Both the position numbers and the translations under genes were made by a program. A DNA stretch of 64,000 bases from Dyella acidisoli. GTDB lineage: Bacteria > Pseudomonadota > Gammaproteobacteria > Xanthomonadales > Rhodanobacteraceae. Of the stretch, positions 28,672-38,688 are shown in pieces (position 1 is the stretch's first letter; each line of letters starts with the position of its first letter). The notes under the pieces were generated by a model. The model saw nothing but the letters and a program-made list of their open reading frames with translations. It was not told the origin of the DNA and made no database searches. The DNA is taken from positions 192,673 through 256,672 of the forward strand of contig NZ_BSOB01000046.1 of the NCBI RefSeq assembly GCF_030160295.1, read 5' to 3'.

Positions 28672-29703
28672 ATGCTGAAAATAGACACCCACGCCCACAT
28701 CCTCCCGCGTGACTGGCCTAATCTCGCCGTCAAATACGGCAACGATGCTTTCCCGGTGATGATTCATAGCGACGGGCGGCATCGTATCTACAAAGACGGC
28801 AAGTTCTTCCGCGAAGTCTGGGAATCGTCCTTCGATCCGCAACACCGCATCAACGACTACGCCCGCTTCGGCGTCGGTGTGCAGGTGATTTCCACCGTAC
28901 CGGTGCTGTTCTCCTACTGGGCGCCGGGTTACCAGGCATTGGACCTGCACCGGCATCTGAACGACCACATGGCCGGTGTCTGCCAGGATCATCCAAAGCA
29001 CTACGCAGGTATCGGCACCGTGCCGCTCCAAGCGCCGGAACTGGCCATTCGCGAACTGGAGCGGTGCATTGACGAACTCGGCCTGTGCGGTGTGCAGATC
29101 GGCTCGCATTGCAACGACTGGAACCTGGACGCGCCGGAGCTGTTTCCCTTCTTCGAAGCCGCCGCCGACCTGGGCGCAGCCATCATGGTGCACCCCTGGG
29201 ACATGATGGGCGCCGCCACCATGCCCAAGTACTGGATGCCATGGCTCGTTGGCATGCCCGCCGAACAATCGCGCGCCGCGTGCTGCTTGGCCTTCGGTGG
29301 TGTGCTGGAACGGCTGCCTAAACTGCGTGTGATGCTCGCGCACGGCGGCGGCAGCTTCCCCTGGACCATCGGCCGCATCGAGCACGGCTTTCGCATGCGG
29401 CCGGATCTGGTCGCCACCGACAATCCACGCAATCCGCGCGAATACCTCAAGCGCCTGTATTTCGACTCTTGCGTGCACGACCCTGCGGCGCTGCGCTATC
29501 TCTTGGATGTGACCGGCGTCGACCGCGTGATGCTCGGTACCGACTATCCTTTTCCGTTGGGGGAGCAGGAGCCGGGCAGCGGTATCGAGTCGCTGCACTT
29601 GGACGAACCGACCCGCGCCCGCCTGTTTCACGGCACCGCACTGGAATGGCTGGGGTTGCCACAACGCCGCTTCGTTCAAAACACTTATCCCGAGGAACAC
29701 TAA
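28672..29703 (+). CDS. 2-amino-3-carboxymuconate-6-semialdehyde decarboxylase (ACMSD)
   Basis: A 343-aa amidohydrolase-fold decarboxylase of the kynurenine pathway. It removes CO2 from ACMS, diverting tryptophan carbon away from quinolinate and NAD. Metal ligands are visible: His7 and His9 in DTHAHILP, a His in MVHPWDMMG, and the Asp in GTDYPFPLG. DGRHRIYKDGKFFREVW is typical of ACMSD. I take the ATG at 28672, which begins at the conserved MLKIDTHAH. kynU lies downstream, supporting the pathway. Its stop overlaps the next start (TAATG). Confidence 0.92.
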   Translation: MLKIDTHAHILPRDWPNLAVKYGNDAFPVMIHSDGRHRIYKDGKFFREVWESSFDPQHRINDYARFGVGVQVISTVPVLFSYWAPGYQALDLHRHLNDHMAGVCQDHPKHYAGIGTVPLQAPELAIRELERCIDELGLCGVQIGSHCNDWNLDAPELFPFFEAAADLGAAIMVHPWDMMGAATMPKYWMPWLVGMPAEQSRAACCLAFGGVLERLPKLRVMLAHGGGSFPWTIGRIEHGFRMRPDLVATDNPRNPREYLKRLYFDSCVHDPAALRYLLDVTGVDRVMLGTDYPFPLGEQEPGSGIESLHLDEPTRARLFHGTALEWLGLPQRRFVQNTYPEEH

Positions 29704-30221
29704 TGATTTTCAGGCGCTACATGGCGACCGCTTTCCTGGCATTGGCCAGCATCACCGTGGCCCATGCCGACGATGTCTCCATGGCATCCGGCAGCGTGCA
29801 CTTCAGCACACCCTCCAATTGGGTCGGCATCATGCAGGTAGACGGCGATCCGGAAGTGCGCGTATTCCAGGTGCCCGACCCTTCGCCCAGCGCAAGCAGC
29901 ACGCTGGCGCGCATCAGCGTTACGGTGAAGCAAGTTACCGATATGCAGGCGTTCAATGACTACGTTACCGCTGCGATGAGCAAAGCCAAAAACTTGAAGG
30001 ATTTTCAGCAGGGCAATCGTCCCGCAGGCGATCAGAACAGCTTCATCTATACCGCCAATGAAAGCGGCACGCAGTACACCTATGTCGAGCGCTACTGGTT
30101 CCGCAATGGCCACGGCATTCAACTGCGCTGCGCGCGCCCTTCGGCAAGCCAGGCTGGGCAAGCGTGGGCTGCGACCTTCGACAAGGGCTGCAATGATATT
30201 GCTGCCGCGTTGAATAGCTGA
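29703..30221 (+). CDS. Small secreted protein between ACMSD and kynU
   Basis: A 172-aa protein with a Sec signal peptide (hydrophobic residues 5-19, cleavage likely at AHA-DD). The mature part begins with a VHFSTPSNWVGIMQ segment and has two Cys near the end (LRCARP, KGCNDI) that could pair. I do not recognise the family; the fold may resemble short periplasmic DUF domains with PsbP/DcrB-like strands. It is translationally coupled to the ACMSD gene (TAATG) and is followed by a dRS3-like palindrome before kynU. Confidence 0.72.
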   Translation: MIFRRYMATAFLALASITVAHADDVSMASGSVHFSTPSNWVGIMQVDGDPEVRVFQVPDPSPSASSTLARISVTVKQVTDMQAFNDYVTAAMSKAKNLKDFQQGNRPAGDQNSFIYTANESGTQYTYVERYWFRNGHGIQLRCARPSASQAGQAWAATFDKGCNDIAAALNS

Positions 30222-30269
30222 GCTAACGCACAAGTATCTGCATGCTGTTGGAATGCTCCACCTTACGCC

Positions 30270-30355
30270 GCCGTCATTTCCGCGAAAGCGGAAATCCATG
30301 TTGCTCTTAGGTAGCACGTGAAAAATGGATTCCCGCTTTCGCGGGAATGACGGCC
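30270..30355. repeat. dRS3-like long palindrome, copy 3
   Basis: The left arm GCCGTCATTTCCGCGAAAGC and the right arm ending GCGGGAATGACGGC are the same element as at 2978 and 4375, here with a C-to-T change in each half of the left hairpin (ATTTCCGCGAAAGCGGAAAT) that keeps the hairpin paired. That compensation suggests the inner hairpin itself is conserved. Confidence 0.88.
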
Positions 30356-30415
30356 GGAAAAGGTGAGCATCACGAAATGTAAAACCAAACGTACAAACCA
30401 AGCTGGGATGCCTCG

Positions 30416-31699
30416 ATGTCCACCCCCTACGAAGCCACCCTTGAATGGGCCCGGGCCCATGACGCCGCCGACCCGCTGCGCGACTTTCGCAACGAGTTTC
30501 TGATTCCTCCGCACGAAGGTGGCGACAGCCATTACTTCTGCGGTAATTCGCTGGGTCTGCAACCGCGCGGTGTACGTGAAGCGGTCAACGCAGAGATCGA
30601 CTATTGGGGTGAGCTGGGTGTGGAAGGCCATTTCAAAGGCCGTCTGCCGTGGCTGAATTACCACGAATTCGTGCGCGACCATCTCGCCGAACTCATTGGT
30701 GCACAGCCCGACGAAGTTGTGGCCATGAACACACTGGGCGTAAATCTGCATCTGATGATGGTGAGCTTTTACCGCCCCACGCCGGATCGCCATGCCATCT
30801 TGATCGAAGCCGGTGCCTTTCCTACCGATCGCTATGCGGTGGAATCGCAGATCCGTTATCACGGCTTCAGCCCTAACCTGTCGCTGATCGAACTGGAAGG
30901 CGACGAGCCCAACGGCACCATCTCGATGGGCGCCATCGAGCGCGCGCTCGCCGAACATGGCTCGCGTATCGCGCTGGTTTTGCTGCCGGGCGTGCAATAC
31001 CGCACCGGGCAGGCCTTCGACTTGAAGGCGATTACCGATCTCGCACATAAGCAAGGTTGCCAAGTGGGCTTCGATCTAGCCCACGCCGTCGGCAATCTGC
31101 CTTTGCAATTGCACGACAGCGGCGCCGACTTCGCCATCTGGTGCAGCTACAAATATCTCAACAGCGGCCCCGGCGCGGTGGGCGGCGCATTCGTGCATGC
31201 ACGCCACGCTCGCGCCACGCTGCCTCGCTTTGCCGGTTGGTGGGGCCACGATAAATCCACCCGTTTCCAGATGGGTCCGGAATTCGTTCCCACGCCCGGT
31301 GCTGATGGCTGGCAATTATCCAATCCGCCGATCCTTTCCCTCGCACCACTGCGCGTTTCACTAGATCTCTTCCATCGCGCAGGCATGCAACGCCTGCGCG
31401 AGAAATCACTGCAAGTCACTGGCTATCTGGAATGGCTGGTGCAAACGCAACTACCCAATGTGCTGGAAGTCGTCACGCCGAAGGAATCAGAACGCCGCGG
31501 CGCGCAGCTATCCATCCGCGTTTTAGGTGGTCGCACGCAAGGTCGCGCGTTGTTCGAGTATCTGATCGAGCACGGCATCATCGGCGATTGGCGCGAGCCC
31601 GATGTGATCCGCATCTCGCCGGTGCCGCTGTATAACCGGTTTGTGGATTGTTTGGCGTTTGCGCAGGCGGTGAGACGTTGGAAAGAGCAGACGTCGTAG
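30416..31699 (+). CDS. kynU: Kynureninase
   Basis: A 427-aa PLP enzyme that splits kynurenine or 3-hydroxykynurenine to (hydroxy)anthranilate and alanine. YFCGNSLGLQPRGV near residue 40, FPTDRYAVESQIR, and WCSYKYLNSGPGA with the PLP-binding Lys246 are the family signatures. GWWGHDKSTRFQMG follows. No other kyn genes (tryptophan dioxygenase, kynurenine monooxygenase, hydroxyanthranilate dioxygenase) are in the window apart from ACMSD. Its TAG stop is part of a palindromic repeat. Confidence 0.95.
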   Translation: MSTPYEATLEWARAHDAADPLRDFRNEFLIPPHEGGDSHYFCGNSLGLQPRGVREAVNAEIDYWGELGVEGHFKGRLPWLNYHEFVRDHLAELIGAQPDEVVAMNTLGVNLHLMMVSFYRPTPDRHAILIEAGAFPTDRYAVESQIRYHGFSPNLSLIELEGDEPNGTISMGAIERALAEHGSRIALVLLPGVQYRTGQAFDLKAITDLAHKQGCQVGFDLAHAVGNLPLQLHDSGADFAIWCSYKYLNSGPGAVGGAFVHARHARATLPRFAGWWGHDKSTRFQMGPEFVPTPGADGWQLSNPPILSLAPLRVSLDLFHRAGMQRLREKSLQVTGYLEWLVQTQLPNVLEVVTPKESERRGAQLSIRVLGGRTQGRALFEYLIEHGIIGDWREPDVIRISPVPLYNRFVDCLAFAQAVRRWKEQTS

Positions 31700-31772
31700 G
31701 CTGGGGGGGTGCAAACCCCAACATAGCGATACTGAGAGACATGGCAACGTTGGGGTTTTCACCCCAACCTAC
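31696..31772. repeat. TTGGGGTTTGCACCCCAACC-type palindrome
   Basis: GTAGGCTGGGGGGGTGCAAA-CCCCAAC at left and GTTGGGGTTTTCACCCCAAC-CTAC at right form a long inverted pair around about 26 nt. The left edge supplies the kynU stop codon (TCG TAG G). The element lies between the convergent kynU and SnoaL-like genes. Confidence 0.85.
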
Positions 31773-32137
31773 GAAGACGCGATTCGGCGTGGCCCTATCT
31801 TGAACCACGCCTTGGCAATCTTACCCGCTTCGATTTCATAGATGGCAATGACGTCGACTTCGCCCAACCCTTCCGGAAAATTTCTTGCAACCACTTCCTG
31901 GTCGACAACCAGATTGCCTGCTACCGAGCGATGAACCAGTTGCCCATGCAGATCCGGTTCTTTGAACCGCTCAACATGACGCTCACGAATTTGAGCCGCA
32001 CCATCTGCTAGTAGTTCCGAGGGAAACGCGTAGTACTGACAATCGTCCGCCCACCATTGCATGAAACGGTCGATGACTTTGGCGTTATACGCGGCCAATT
32101 GCTCCTGCACCGGACGGACAATATCCGCCTCGGTCAA
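31769..32137 (-). CDS. SnoaL-like / NTF2-fold protein
   Basis: A 122-aa cone-fold protein (FMQWWADDCQYYAFP, HVERFKEPDLHGQLVHR, IYEIEAGKIAKAWF are typical of SnoaL-like domains). Members include small isomerases, cyclases and putative limonene-epoxide-hydrolase relatives; the role here is unknown. The TTG at 32137 is preceded by AGGAAG. It follows proA by 27 bp in the same direction and may be the last gene of the arginine-proline transcript. Its end touches a palindromic repeat. Confidence 0.7.
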   Translation of the reverse strand: MTEADIVRPVQEQLAAYNAKVIDRFMQWWADDCQYYAFPSELLADGAAQIRERHVERFKEPDLHGQLVHRSVAGNLVVDQEVVARNFPEGLGEVDVIAIYEIEAGKIAKAWFKIGPRRIASS

Positions 32138-32164
32138 TTCGCTTCCTATGACTTCCCCTATTGA

Positions 32165-33427
32165 TTAAAGCCGGCTTTGCGGATGACGCACTTGCCCGTC
32201 GCCGCGTACGATAAAGCGCTCGACAGTCAGCGCTTCCGCGCCCATCGGTCCATACGCATGCAGGCGCGTGGTGGAAATGCCGATTTCGGCGCCTAGGCCA
32301 AGTTCACCGCCGTCGGAAAAGCGCGAAGAAGCATTGACCATCACGACTGCCGAGCGGATGGCTTGCATGAAGCGTCTCGCAGCCTGGTCGTCACGCGTGG
32401 CAATCACTTCGGTGTGATCGGAGCCGAAACGCTGGATGTGGCCGATGGCCATGCCGAGGTCATCGACCACGCGCACGGCAAGGATAAGATCGAGGAATTC
32501 GGCTGCGTAGTCGTCGTCGGTTGCAGGACGCATGCCATCGACCAATGCGCGGGAACGCTCGCAACCGCGCAACTCGACGCCGCGCTCTTGCAACGCCTGC
32601 ACTGCTTTTGGCAGGAACGACGGGGCCACGTCGCGATGTACCAGCAAGGTTTCCAACGCGTTGCAAACGCCAGGCCGCGATGTCTTGCCGTCAACTAGCA
32701 AGTTCAGGGCAAGTGATTCGTCTGCAGTGGCATCGACGTACAAATGGCATACGCCCTTGTAATGCTTGATCACTGGCACGCGTGCGTGCTCAGCCACAAA
32801 GCGGATCAGGCCTTCGCCACCACGCGGAATCGCCAAATCAATAACGTCGCTGAGCTGCAGCAGCTCCACCATGGTTTCGCGACGAAGATCTTCGATCAAG
32901 GTTACAGCTGCAGTGGGAATGTCATGCTTTTCCAGCGCCGCATGCAACGCCGATGCAATCGCCACATTGGAGTGCAAAGCTTCGGAGCCACCGCGCAGGA
33001 TGACGGCATTGCCAGCCATCAAGCACAGCGCCGCCGCATCGGCCGTTACGTTGGGACGCGCTTCGTAGATCATCGCAATGACACCGAGCGGAATGCGCAC
33101 ACGTTCTACTTCCAGACCGTTGGGCAATGTATCGCGGCGCGTGACTAGGCCAACGGGATCGGGCAAGGCGGCGATTTCGCGTACGGCTTTGGCGATGCCT
33201 GCCAGGCGCGCCTCGTCCAGGCGCAGGCGGTCCAGCATGGCGCCTTGAATGCCTCTGGCGGCAGCTTGCTGCAGATCGCGCGCGTTCGCCGTGAGAATGG
33301 TATCGCGCTGTTCTTCCAACGCTGCAGCCATGTCGTGCAGCAGTTTGCGCTTGGTCTCGGTGTCCAGCGCAAACATCGCTTGCGCGGCGTCCTTGCAGGC
33401 CAGGGCCAGTGTACGAATCTCGCTCAT
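32165..33427 (-). CDS. proA: Gamma-glutamyl phosphate reductase
   Basis: A 420-aa NADPH-dependent aldehyde-dehydrogenase-fold enzyme, the second step of proline synthesis. It has the cofactor segment [16 protein letters not shown], and the catalytic Cys lies in [37 protein letters not shown] near the end is the family signature. Its start overlaps the proB stop by 4 bp (ATGA), so the two subunits are made together. Confidence 0.96.
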   Translation of the reverse strand: MSEIRTLALACKDAAQAMFALDTETKRKLLHDMAAALEEQRDTILTANARDLQQAAARGIQGAMLDRLRLDEARLAGIAKAVREIAALPDPVGLVTRRDTLPNGLEVERVRIPLGVIAMIYEARPNVTADAAALCLMAGNAVILRGGSEALHSNVAIASALHAALEKHDIPTAAVTLIEDLRRETMVELLQLSDVIDLAIPRGGEGLIRFVAEHARVPVIKHYKGVCHLYVDATADESLALNLLVDGKTSRPGVCNALETLLVHRDVAPSFLPKAVQALQERGVELRGCERSRALVDGMRPATDDDYAAEFLDLILAVRVVDDLGMAIGHIQRFGSDHTEVIATRDDQAARRFMQAIRSAVVMVNASSRFSDGGELGLGAEIGISTTRLHAYGPMGAEALTVERFIVRGDGQVRHPQSRL

Positions 33428-34581
33428 GCTTCCGATTCTCCTGCCGGATCGATCAAGGTGGCGAGATCATCGCGGTGCACGATCTCTGTGCCGTAGCTGT
33501 AACCGAGTACAGCCGCAATATCGCGGCTGTGACGCCCGGCCAAGCGCCGCACTTCCGCCGCGCCATACTGGCTCAGACCGCGCGCCACAGGTCGGTCGTT
33601 GGCGTCGACAATTTCGACCAGGTCGCCGCGATGGAACTCGCCCGCCACATCAAGAATGCCGCCAGGCAACAGGGATGCGCGGCCACCGGTCAAAGCACGC
33701 ACCGCACCGGCATCAACACTGATGCGCCCACTACCTGTCGGCGCATGACGCAGCCAATACTTGCGCGCCTGGAGCCGGTTGCCTGCGACATCGATCAACG
33801 TGCCGTGCAAACGCCCCTCTTCCAACGCTTGCACTGTTGCGGTTTCGCGCCCGCTGAACAAGGCCGTGGGAATGCCGGCCGCGGCCGCTTTCTCTGCCGC
33901 CTGCAGTTTGGTGCGCATGCCGCCGGTGCCTACGCTCGTGCCACTACCTCCCGCCATGGCAATGATGGCAGGTGTCAGTTGTGGCACGCGCCCGATAGGC
34001 TCGGCGGATGGATCGCGTCGCGGGTCGGCGTTGTAGAGCGCATCGACGTCCGAGGCGATCAGCAGGAGATCGGCATCAACCAGCGCGGCGACGATGGCGG
34101 CCAAATTGTCGTTGTCGCCCAGCTTGAGTTCGTCCACGGCGACAGTGTCGTTTTCATTCACTACGGGCAGCACACTCAGCATCAACAATTCGCGCAAGGT
34201 GGCGCGGGCATTGAGATAACGGCGACGATTGCGCAGATCGTCATGCGTCAGCAGTACTTGTGCTACAGGGCGCTCCGACAGGCTCTGCCATAAGGCGATC
34301 ATGGGCGCCTGACCTAGCGCTGCAAGCGCCTGCTTGGCGGCAAGCTCGGGACCCAACGTTGTGCGCTCGCGCAGTAGAGCGCGTCCCGCAGCCACTGCGC
34401 CGGAAGAAACCAGCACCACTTCGCGCCCAGCTTTTTGACTGGCTGCGATAAAGGCTGCAAGCGTCTGCGCGTACCGGGACGTCAGTCCACCACCATCAGC
34501 TGCAAGCAGGTTGCTACCGACTTTCAGCACGGCGCGGCGCCATGTCGGCAACCTGTGTTCGGGTAACACACGGCTCGTCAC
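33424..34581 (-). CDS. proB: Glutamate 5-kinase
   Basis: A 385-aa protein with an amino-acid-kinase domain ([50 protein letters not shown]) and a C-terminal PUA domain (about 290-370). It phosphorylates glutamate as the first, proline-inhibited step of proline synthesis. It begins with GTG at 34581 and overlaps the cupin gene by 4 bp. Confidence 0.95.
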   Translation of the reverse strand: MTSRVLPEHRLPTWRRAVLKVGSNLLAADGGGLTSRYAQTLAAFIAASQKAGREVVLVSSGAVAAGRALLRERTTLGPELAAKQALAALGQAPMIALWQSLSERPVAQVLLTHDDLRNRRRYLNARATLRELLMLSVLPVVNENDTVAVDELKLGDNDNLAAIVAALVDADLLLIASDVDALYNADPRRDPSAEPIGRVPQLTPAIIAMAGGSGTSVGTGGMRTKLQAAEKAAAAGIPTALFSGRETATVQALEEGRLHGTLIDVAGNRLQARKYWLRHAPTGSGRISVDAGAVRALTGGRASLLPGGILDVAGEFHRGDLVEIVDANDRPVARGLSQYGAAEVRRLAGRHSRDIAAVLGYSYGTEIVHRDDLATLIDPAGESEA

Positions 34582-34940
34582 AGCGAAATACCCTCCAGTG
34601 GTGCTGCCGTCCGGTCGCCGTGGCTTTTTGGCGATGACACCACGACGAAGCGCGCGTCCACGGTGCCATCGTTGCGTACCTGATGCGCGCTGCCGGGCGG
34701 AACGTGCAAGCCCTCGCCACCATGCAAACTGTGCGCTTCGCCTTCCAGTTCGATCGTCACCTCGCCTTCCAGCACATAGAAGAACTGGCGCGCACGTGCG
34801 TGACGATGCCGCTGCTCGAAACTACCGGGCGGCATGCGTTCCTCGATGACGCTGAGTTCGTCCAGCGCCAGCAGATGCCAGCCGTCGCAGGATTGTCCCC
34901 AGTGATAGTGCTGTGCATTGGCCGTGCTGACGATGGTCAT
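34578..34940 (-). CDS. Cupin-domain protein between argH and proB
   Basis: A 120-aa cupin. HRHARARQFFYVLEGE (about 45-60) has the His-His-Glu metal pattern, and GEGLHVPPGSAHQV the second motif. The N-terminus starts MTIVSTANAQHYHWG. It is translationally coupled to proB and begins 10 bp after argH ends, so it is inside the operon. Xanthomonas relatives may have an acetyltransferase at this place, so a cupin here is a local variation. Function unknown. Confidence 0.8.
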   Translation of the reverse strand: MTIVSTANAQHYHWGQSCDGWHLLALDELSVIEERMPPGSFEQRHRHARARQFFYVLEGEVTIELEGEAHSLHGGEGLHVPPGSAHQVRNDGTVDARFVVVSSPKSHGDRTAAPLEGISL

Positions 34941-34950
34941 ATCGATTCCG

Positions 34951-36246
34951 TTATGAGGACAAGCTGTCCAACCGTTGCCGCAATTCATCCAGGTGAAGAA
35001 CCTGGCCTGCGCCCGGTGACGTGCGTGCCGCCAAGCTTGATTCCGGCGTACGCCCCTGCCCTGCTTCCGCAGCCGCCTGAGCCGCGGCGCGATAGGCCTC
35101 CCGGAATGGCACGCCCGCTGCAGCTTGCTCGATCGCGACATCCGTGGCGTACATGGCCGGCTCGATCGCTGCGCGCATGACCGCCTCGTTCCATTGCATG
35201 CGTGCAAGCAGATCCGGCAACAGCTCCAGTGCCGAAAGACCATGCGTTACGCCATGGAACAGCGAGCCCTTTGAGAACTGCAGATCGCGCTGATAACCGG
35301 ACGGTAGTGAAAGCAACTGTTCGATTTCACAGCGCGCAGCCGCGACGGTGGCGTAGGAAGCACGCAACAGCTCCACAACATCAGGGTTGCGCTTGTTTGG
35401 CATGATTGAGCTGCCGGTGGTGTATTCAGACGGCAGCGATACGAAGTTGAATTCCGCGGTGGTGAACAGCGAGAGATCCCACGCAAGGCGACGCGTATCG
35501 AGCATGGCGCTACTCAAGGCTTCCATGACGGCCATTTCGAACTTGCCGCGCGAGAGCTGCGCGTAGATCGGCGACACCTGCATGCGGCCGAAACCTAACG
35601 CCTGCGTCGTATGCGCGCGATCCAACGGGAGGTTCACGCCATAGCCTGCGGCGGTACCCAGCGGATTGGCGTCGATCCACGCTGCTGTCTGCTTCGCGCG
35701 CCAGGCATTGTCGATAAAACTTTCTGCAAAGCCAGCGAACCACATGGCAGTGGACGACACCACGGCGCGTTGCAGATGGGTGTAGCCCGGCAGCGGCAAA
35801 GCCGGTTGCGCCGCACGCTGCAAACATACGTCGGCAACAGTGCGGCAATGCGCCTCAAGCAATGCCAGCTTTTCTTTCAGCCACAGGCGTGTGGCCACCA
35901 GGATCTGATCGTTGCGGCTACGACCGGTATGCACGCGGCGACCGGCGTCGCCGAGACGTTCGGTAAGTCGCGCTTCGATGGCGGAATGGCCGTCTTCGTA
36001 ACGTTCGTCCAGCACGAAGCGTCCGGCACTGAAGTCTTCGGCCAGTGCATCGAGCTCACGCTTGAGATCGTCCATCTCCTTTGCGCTGACTACGCCGATA
36101 TTGGCCAGGCCCTCCACATGCGCCTTGCTGGCGGTGATGTCGTGCAGGAAGAACTCGCGATCCAGCAGAACGTCGTTGCCGGCGAGGAACTTCATGATTT
36201 TCGCGTTGGTTTCGACGCCGGCTTTTTGCCAAAGGAGGTTAGTCAT
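34951..36246 (-). CDS. argH: Argininosuccinate lyase
   Basis: A 431-aa fumarase/aspartase-superfamily enzyme that releases arginine and fumarate. [25 protein letters not shown] and the signature [18 protein letters not shown] (around residue 275) are visible. The C-terminal end is shorter than in E. coli. It is separated from argC by a 166-bp composite palindrome, so its expression may be uncoupled from the upstream arg genes. Confidence 0.95.
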   Translation of the reverse strand: MTNLLWQKAGVETNAKIMKFLAGNDVLLDREFFLHDITASKAHVEGLANIGVVSAKEMDDLKRELDALAEDFSAGRFVLDERYEDGHSAIEARLTERLGDAGRRVHTGRSRNDQILVATRLWLKEKLALLEAHCRTVADVCLQRAAQPALPLPGYTHLQRAVVSSTAMWFAGFAESFIDNAWRAKQTAAWIDANPLGTAAGYGVNLPLDRAHTTQALGFGRMQVSPIYAQLSRGKFEMAVMEALSSAMLDTRRLAWDLSLFTTAEFNFVSLPSEYTTGSSIMPNKRNPDVVELLRASYATVAAARCEIEQLLSLPSGYQRDLQFSKGSLFHGVTHGLSALELLPDLLARMQWNEAVMRAAIEPAMYATDVAIEQAAAGVPFREAYRAAAQAAAEAGQGRTPESSLAARTSPGAGQVLHLDELRQRLDSLSS

Positions 36247-36264
36247 ACAGAGATCTCTCTTTTT

Positions 36265-36412
36265 GCTCCCTCTCCCCTCCGGGGAGAGGGTTGGGGTGAG
36301 GGGTCAATCTTGCGAAGAATTTCTATTAGTTGCGCTTCAAACGGGAAGACTGCAGCTCGCGGCGAGGTTGGCCCCTCACCCCAGCCCTCTCCCCGAAGGG
36401 GAGAGGGAGTGG
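36265..36412. repeat. Pair of CCCTCTCC palindromes in inverted orientation between argC and argH
   Basis: Two full copies (36265-36303 and 36372-36412), each a hairpin with a flanking GGGGTGAGGGG tail, face each other around about 68 nt. Either each copy folds alone or the two pair across the spacer into one stem of about 38 bp. The second copy ends within a few nt of the argC stop. In the transcript this would put a very stable structure inside the arginine operon. Confidence 0.88.
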
Positions 36413-37366
36413 CTACGCGGGAATCGCCGTGTATTCGTCCACACCAATCGCTCGATTGATGTTCTGCATCGCTTGCGTCGCAGCCCCTTTCAGCAGGTTG
36501 TCCAACGTCGCGACAACCACCAAGCGTTTGCCATCGGCCGACAAGGTGAAGCCGCCAACTTCGGCATGGTGCTTGCCCGCAACGTTGCTCACCCACGGTG
36601 CCTCATCCAACACGCGCACCAGCTTCTCGCCTGCATAAGCTTGCTGGAAGCGCGCGAACACGTCCTCACGCTTTTGCGCACGCGAAAGATAGAGATTGGT
36701 GGTGACGGTCAGCCCACGGAAATGCGGCGCCACATGCGGCATGAATTCCACGGGGATACCCAAATGCCGGCTCGCTTCCTTTTCATGCATATGACCGGTG
36801 AGCGAATACGGCATCAGGTTGTCGCGCAGCTTTTCCGGATCGTTCTTATCGGACGGCGTGGTGCCGGCTCCGGAATAACCGGAGACGCCGAAGCACACAG
36901 GCGGCGCGGCCAATACATCCTTGAGCGGCGCGATGGAAAGCTGGATCGCTGTGGCGTAGCACCCTGGATTGCTGATGCGCTTCTCGCCACGCCACTTGTT
37001 ACGAGTAAGTTCGGGCAAGCCGTAATACCAGGTGTTGTCGAAGCGATAGTCTGCCGAGAGATCCACGATCACCGGATCCTTGCCGGCAGCGTCGAACGCT
37101 TCAACGAATGCGGACGCCTTTCCGTTCGGCAAGGCCAGCACCACCACATCAGCGTCGAGCGAAGGCAGTTCTTCATGTGCAGGTGAGGTGTAGCGCAGCT
37201 CGCCCTTGTACCCTTCAACGTGATCTTCGACGCACTGTCCGTTCAATTCGCGCGAGGACACATAAGCCAATTCCAGCGCCGGATGCGCCGCAACCAGGCG
37301 GATCAGTTCTGCACCGGTATGACCGCGCGCGCCAACGATGCCGATACGTTTCTTGGAAGTCGCCAT
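36413..37366 (-). CDS. argC: N-acetyl-gamma-glutamyl-phosphate reductase
   Basis: A 317-aa NADPH reductase. It begins with the Rossmann motif [16 protein letters not shown]; the catalytic Cys is in SNPGCYATA, the substrate loop is GYSGAG, and the C-terminal half contains [13 protein letters not shown]. The ATG at 37366 gives the family's usual length; an upstream ATG would add 70 residues overlapping the preceding gene. It starts 5 bp after the argAB fusion ends. Confidence 0.95.
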   Translation of the reverse strand: MATSKKRIGIVGARGHTGAELIRLVAAHPALELAYVSSRELNGQCVEDHVEGYKGELRYTSPAHEELPSLDADVVVLALPNGKASAFVEAFDAAGKDPVIVDLSADYRFDNTWYYGLPELTRNKWRGEKRISNPGCYATAIQLSIAPLKDVLAAPPVCFGVSGYSGAGTTPSDKNDPEKLRDNLMPYSLTGHMHEKEASRHLGIPVEFMPHVAPHFRGLTVTTNLYLSRAQKREDVFARFQQAYAGEKLVRVLDEAPWVSNVAGKHHAEVGGFTLSADGKRLVVVATLDNLLKGAATQAMQNINRAIGVDEYTAIPA

Positions 37367-37371
37367 AGTCG

Positions 37372-38688
37372 TCAGTCGATCAAAGTGGGTTGGCGATGCG
37401 CACAATGTTCGACACAGCGCGCGATCGTGTCGAAACCATCCAAGCCGTACCAGAACACTTTCCAGCGCTCCTGCTTGTAACAGCCATCCGACTCGGCGTA
37501 GTAGAAATGGTTGATGGTATTGCCGTGACGCGAACGCCAGAACAAGCTTGGATTTTCCTCGCGCATCACCAGCCACACGGCACGACCGAGGCCTTCGCCT
37601 TGTGCGTCGTCCAGCACGGCGAATTTGTCCAGATAAATCAGGCCATTCTCGTTGGTGAGAATCATCGCGGCACGGTAGTTTTCGCTGACATAGACGCGAT
37701 AGGGCTTGGTGCGTGCGAAATAGTCATCGACCACCTTGCGACCGAAGCTGGATTCGATCAGCACGCGCATGCGCGCTTGGTCCACACCTTCCCAGCTTTC
37801 GAAGCGGAACACCTTTTCACCACGACGCACCAGCGTGCCCGAACCTTTGTGCGTGAACAGCTCCTTCGCCAGCTCCGACGGACGAGTGATCGACACCGAC
37901 GAGGTTAACGGCAAGCTTTGCAGCAGATCGGCAATCTGCTCGATCTTTACGCGCATGCCGCCGTTGATCCACGGTTGCTGGATCAGGTGTTCGAACTCGG
38001 TGCTCAAGTTGATCGAATCGATGATCTGGCCCTTGTCGTCGAGCAGGCCACCGGTTCCGGTGAGGAAAATGATCTTGTACGGCTGCAGCACGCGCACCAG
38101 TTCATTCGCCGCGAAGTCGGCGTTGATATTGAGGAACTGGCCTTCATCGGTTTCGCCCAGGCTGGCGATTACCGGGATGGAACCAGCACGCAGGCTGGCT
38201 TCGATCGGTGCGAGATTGATGCTATCGACCTTGCCCACCATGCCATAGGTATCTTTATCCAGAAAGCTGGACATGAAGACACCAGACGGCACCGAAGTGG
38301 CGCGCGTATCCATCGCCTGCAGGGCTTCCACCAGTCGCAAGTTCTCCTGCTGAAACACGCGACGCACGATGCCCAAAGCCTTTGGCGACGTAACACGCAA
38401 GCCATTGACGGTTTGCTTGGTAATGCCGGCAGCTTCCAGTTCCACATCGAGTTGCGGACCCGCGCCATGCAACACGATTGGCGTCAAACCGACTTGTTGC
38501 AGAAAGGTGAGCGAAGATGTCAGATCGCCGAGTTCGTCACGCAGCACTGCACCGCCGACTTTCACCACGGCAAAACGCTTGGCGTCGAGTTGCGAAAAGC
38601 GCTTGAGGTATTGCTGGATTTCCTTGGCGCTGCCCATGGCGGAAAGCAGACGCACGATGGTTTGGCGGGTGTTCTTATGCGCTTCCAC
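37372..38688 (-). CDS. argB: Bifunctional acetylglutamate kinase / N-acetylglutamate synthase
   Basis: A 438-aa fusion. Residues about 25-285 are an amino-acid kinase ([50 protein letters not shown]) and about 290-435 a GNAT synthase domain ([40 protein letters not shown]). It makes both N-acetylglutamate and its phosphate. This vertebrate-like NAGS-K fusion is characteristic of Xanthomonas relatives, and it explains why no separate argA or argJ is present. GTG start, overlapping argE' by 14 bp. Confidence 0.94.
   Translation of the reverse strand: MEAHKNTRQTIVRLLSAMGSAKEIQQYLKRFSQLDAKRFAVVKVGGAVLRDELGDLTSSLTFLQQVGLTPIVLHGAGPQLDVELEAAGITKQTVNGLRVTSPKALGIVRRVFQQENLRLVEALQAMDTRATSVPSGVFMSSFLDKDTYGMVGKVDSINLAPIEASLRAGSIPVIASLGETDEGQFLNINADFAANELVRVLQPYKIIFLTGTGGLLDDKGQIIDSINLSTEFEHLIQQPWINGGMRVKIEQIADLLQSLPLTSSVSITRPSELAKELFTHKGSGTLVRRGEKVFRFESWEGVDQARMRVLIESSFGRKVVDDYFARTKPYRVYVSENYRAAMILTNENGLIYLDKFAVLDDAQGEGLGRAVWLVMREENPSLFWRSRHGNTINHFYYAESDGCYKQERWKVFWYGLDGFDTIARCVEHCAHRQPTLID

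Noticed and set aside
32363-34293. Plus-strand open frames opposite proA and proB.
   Set aside because: No recognisable domains; proA and proB on the other strand are certain.
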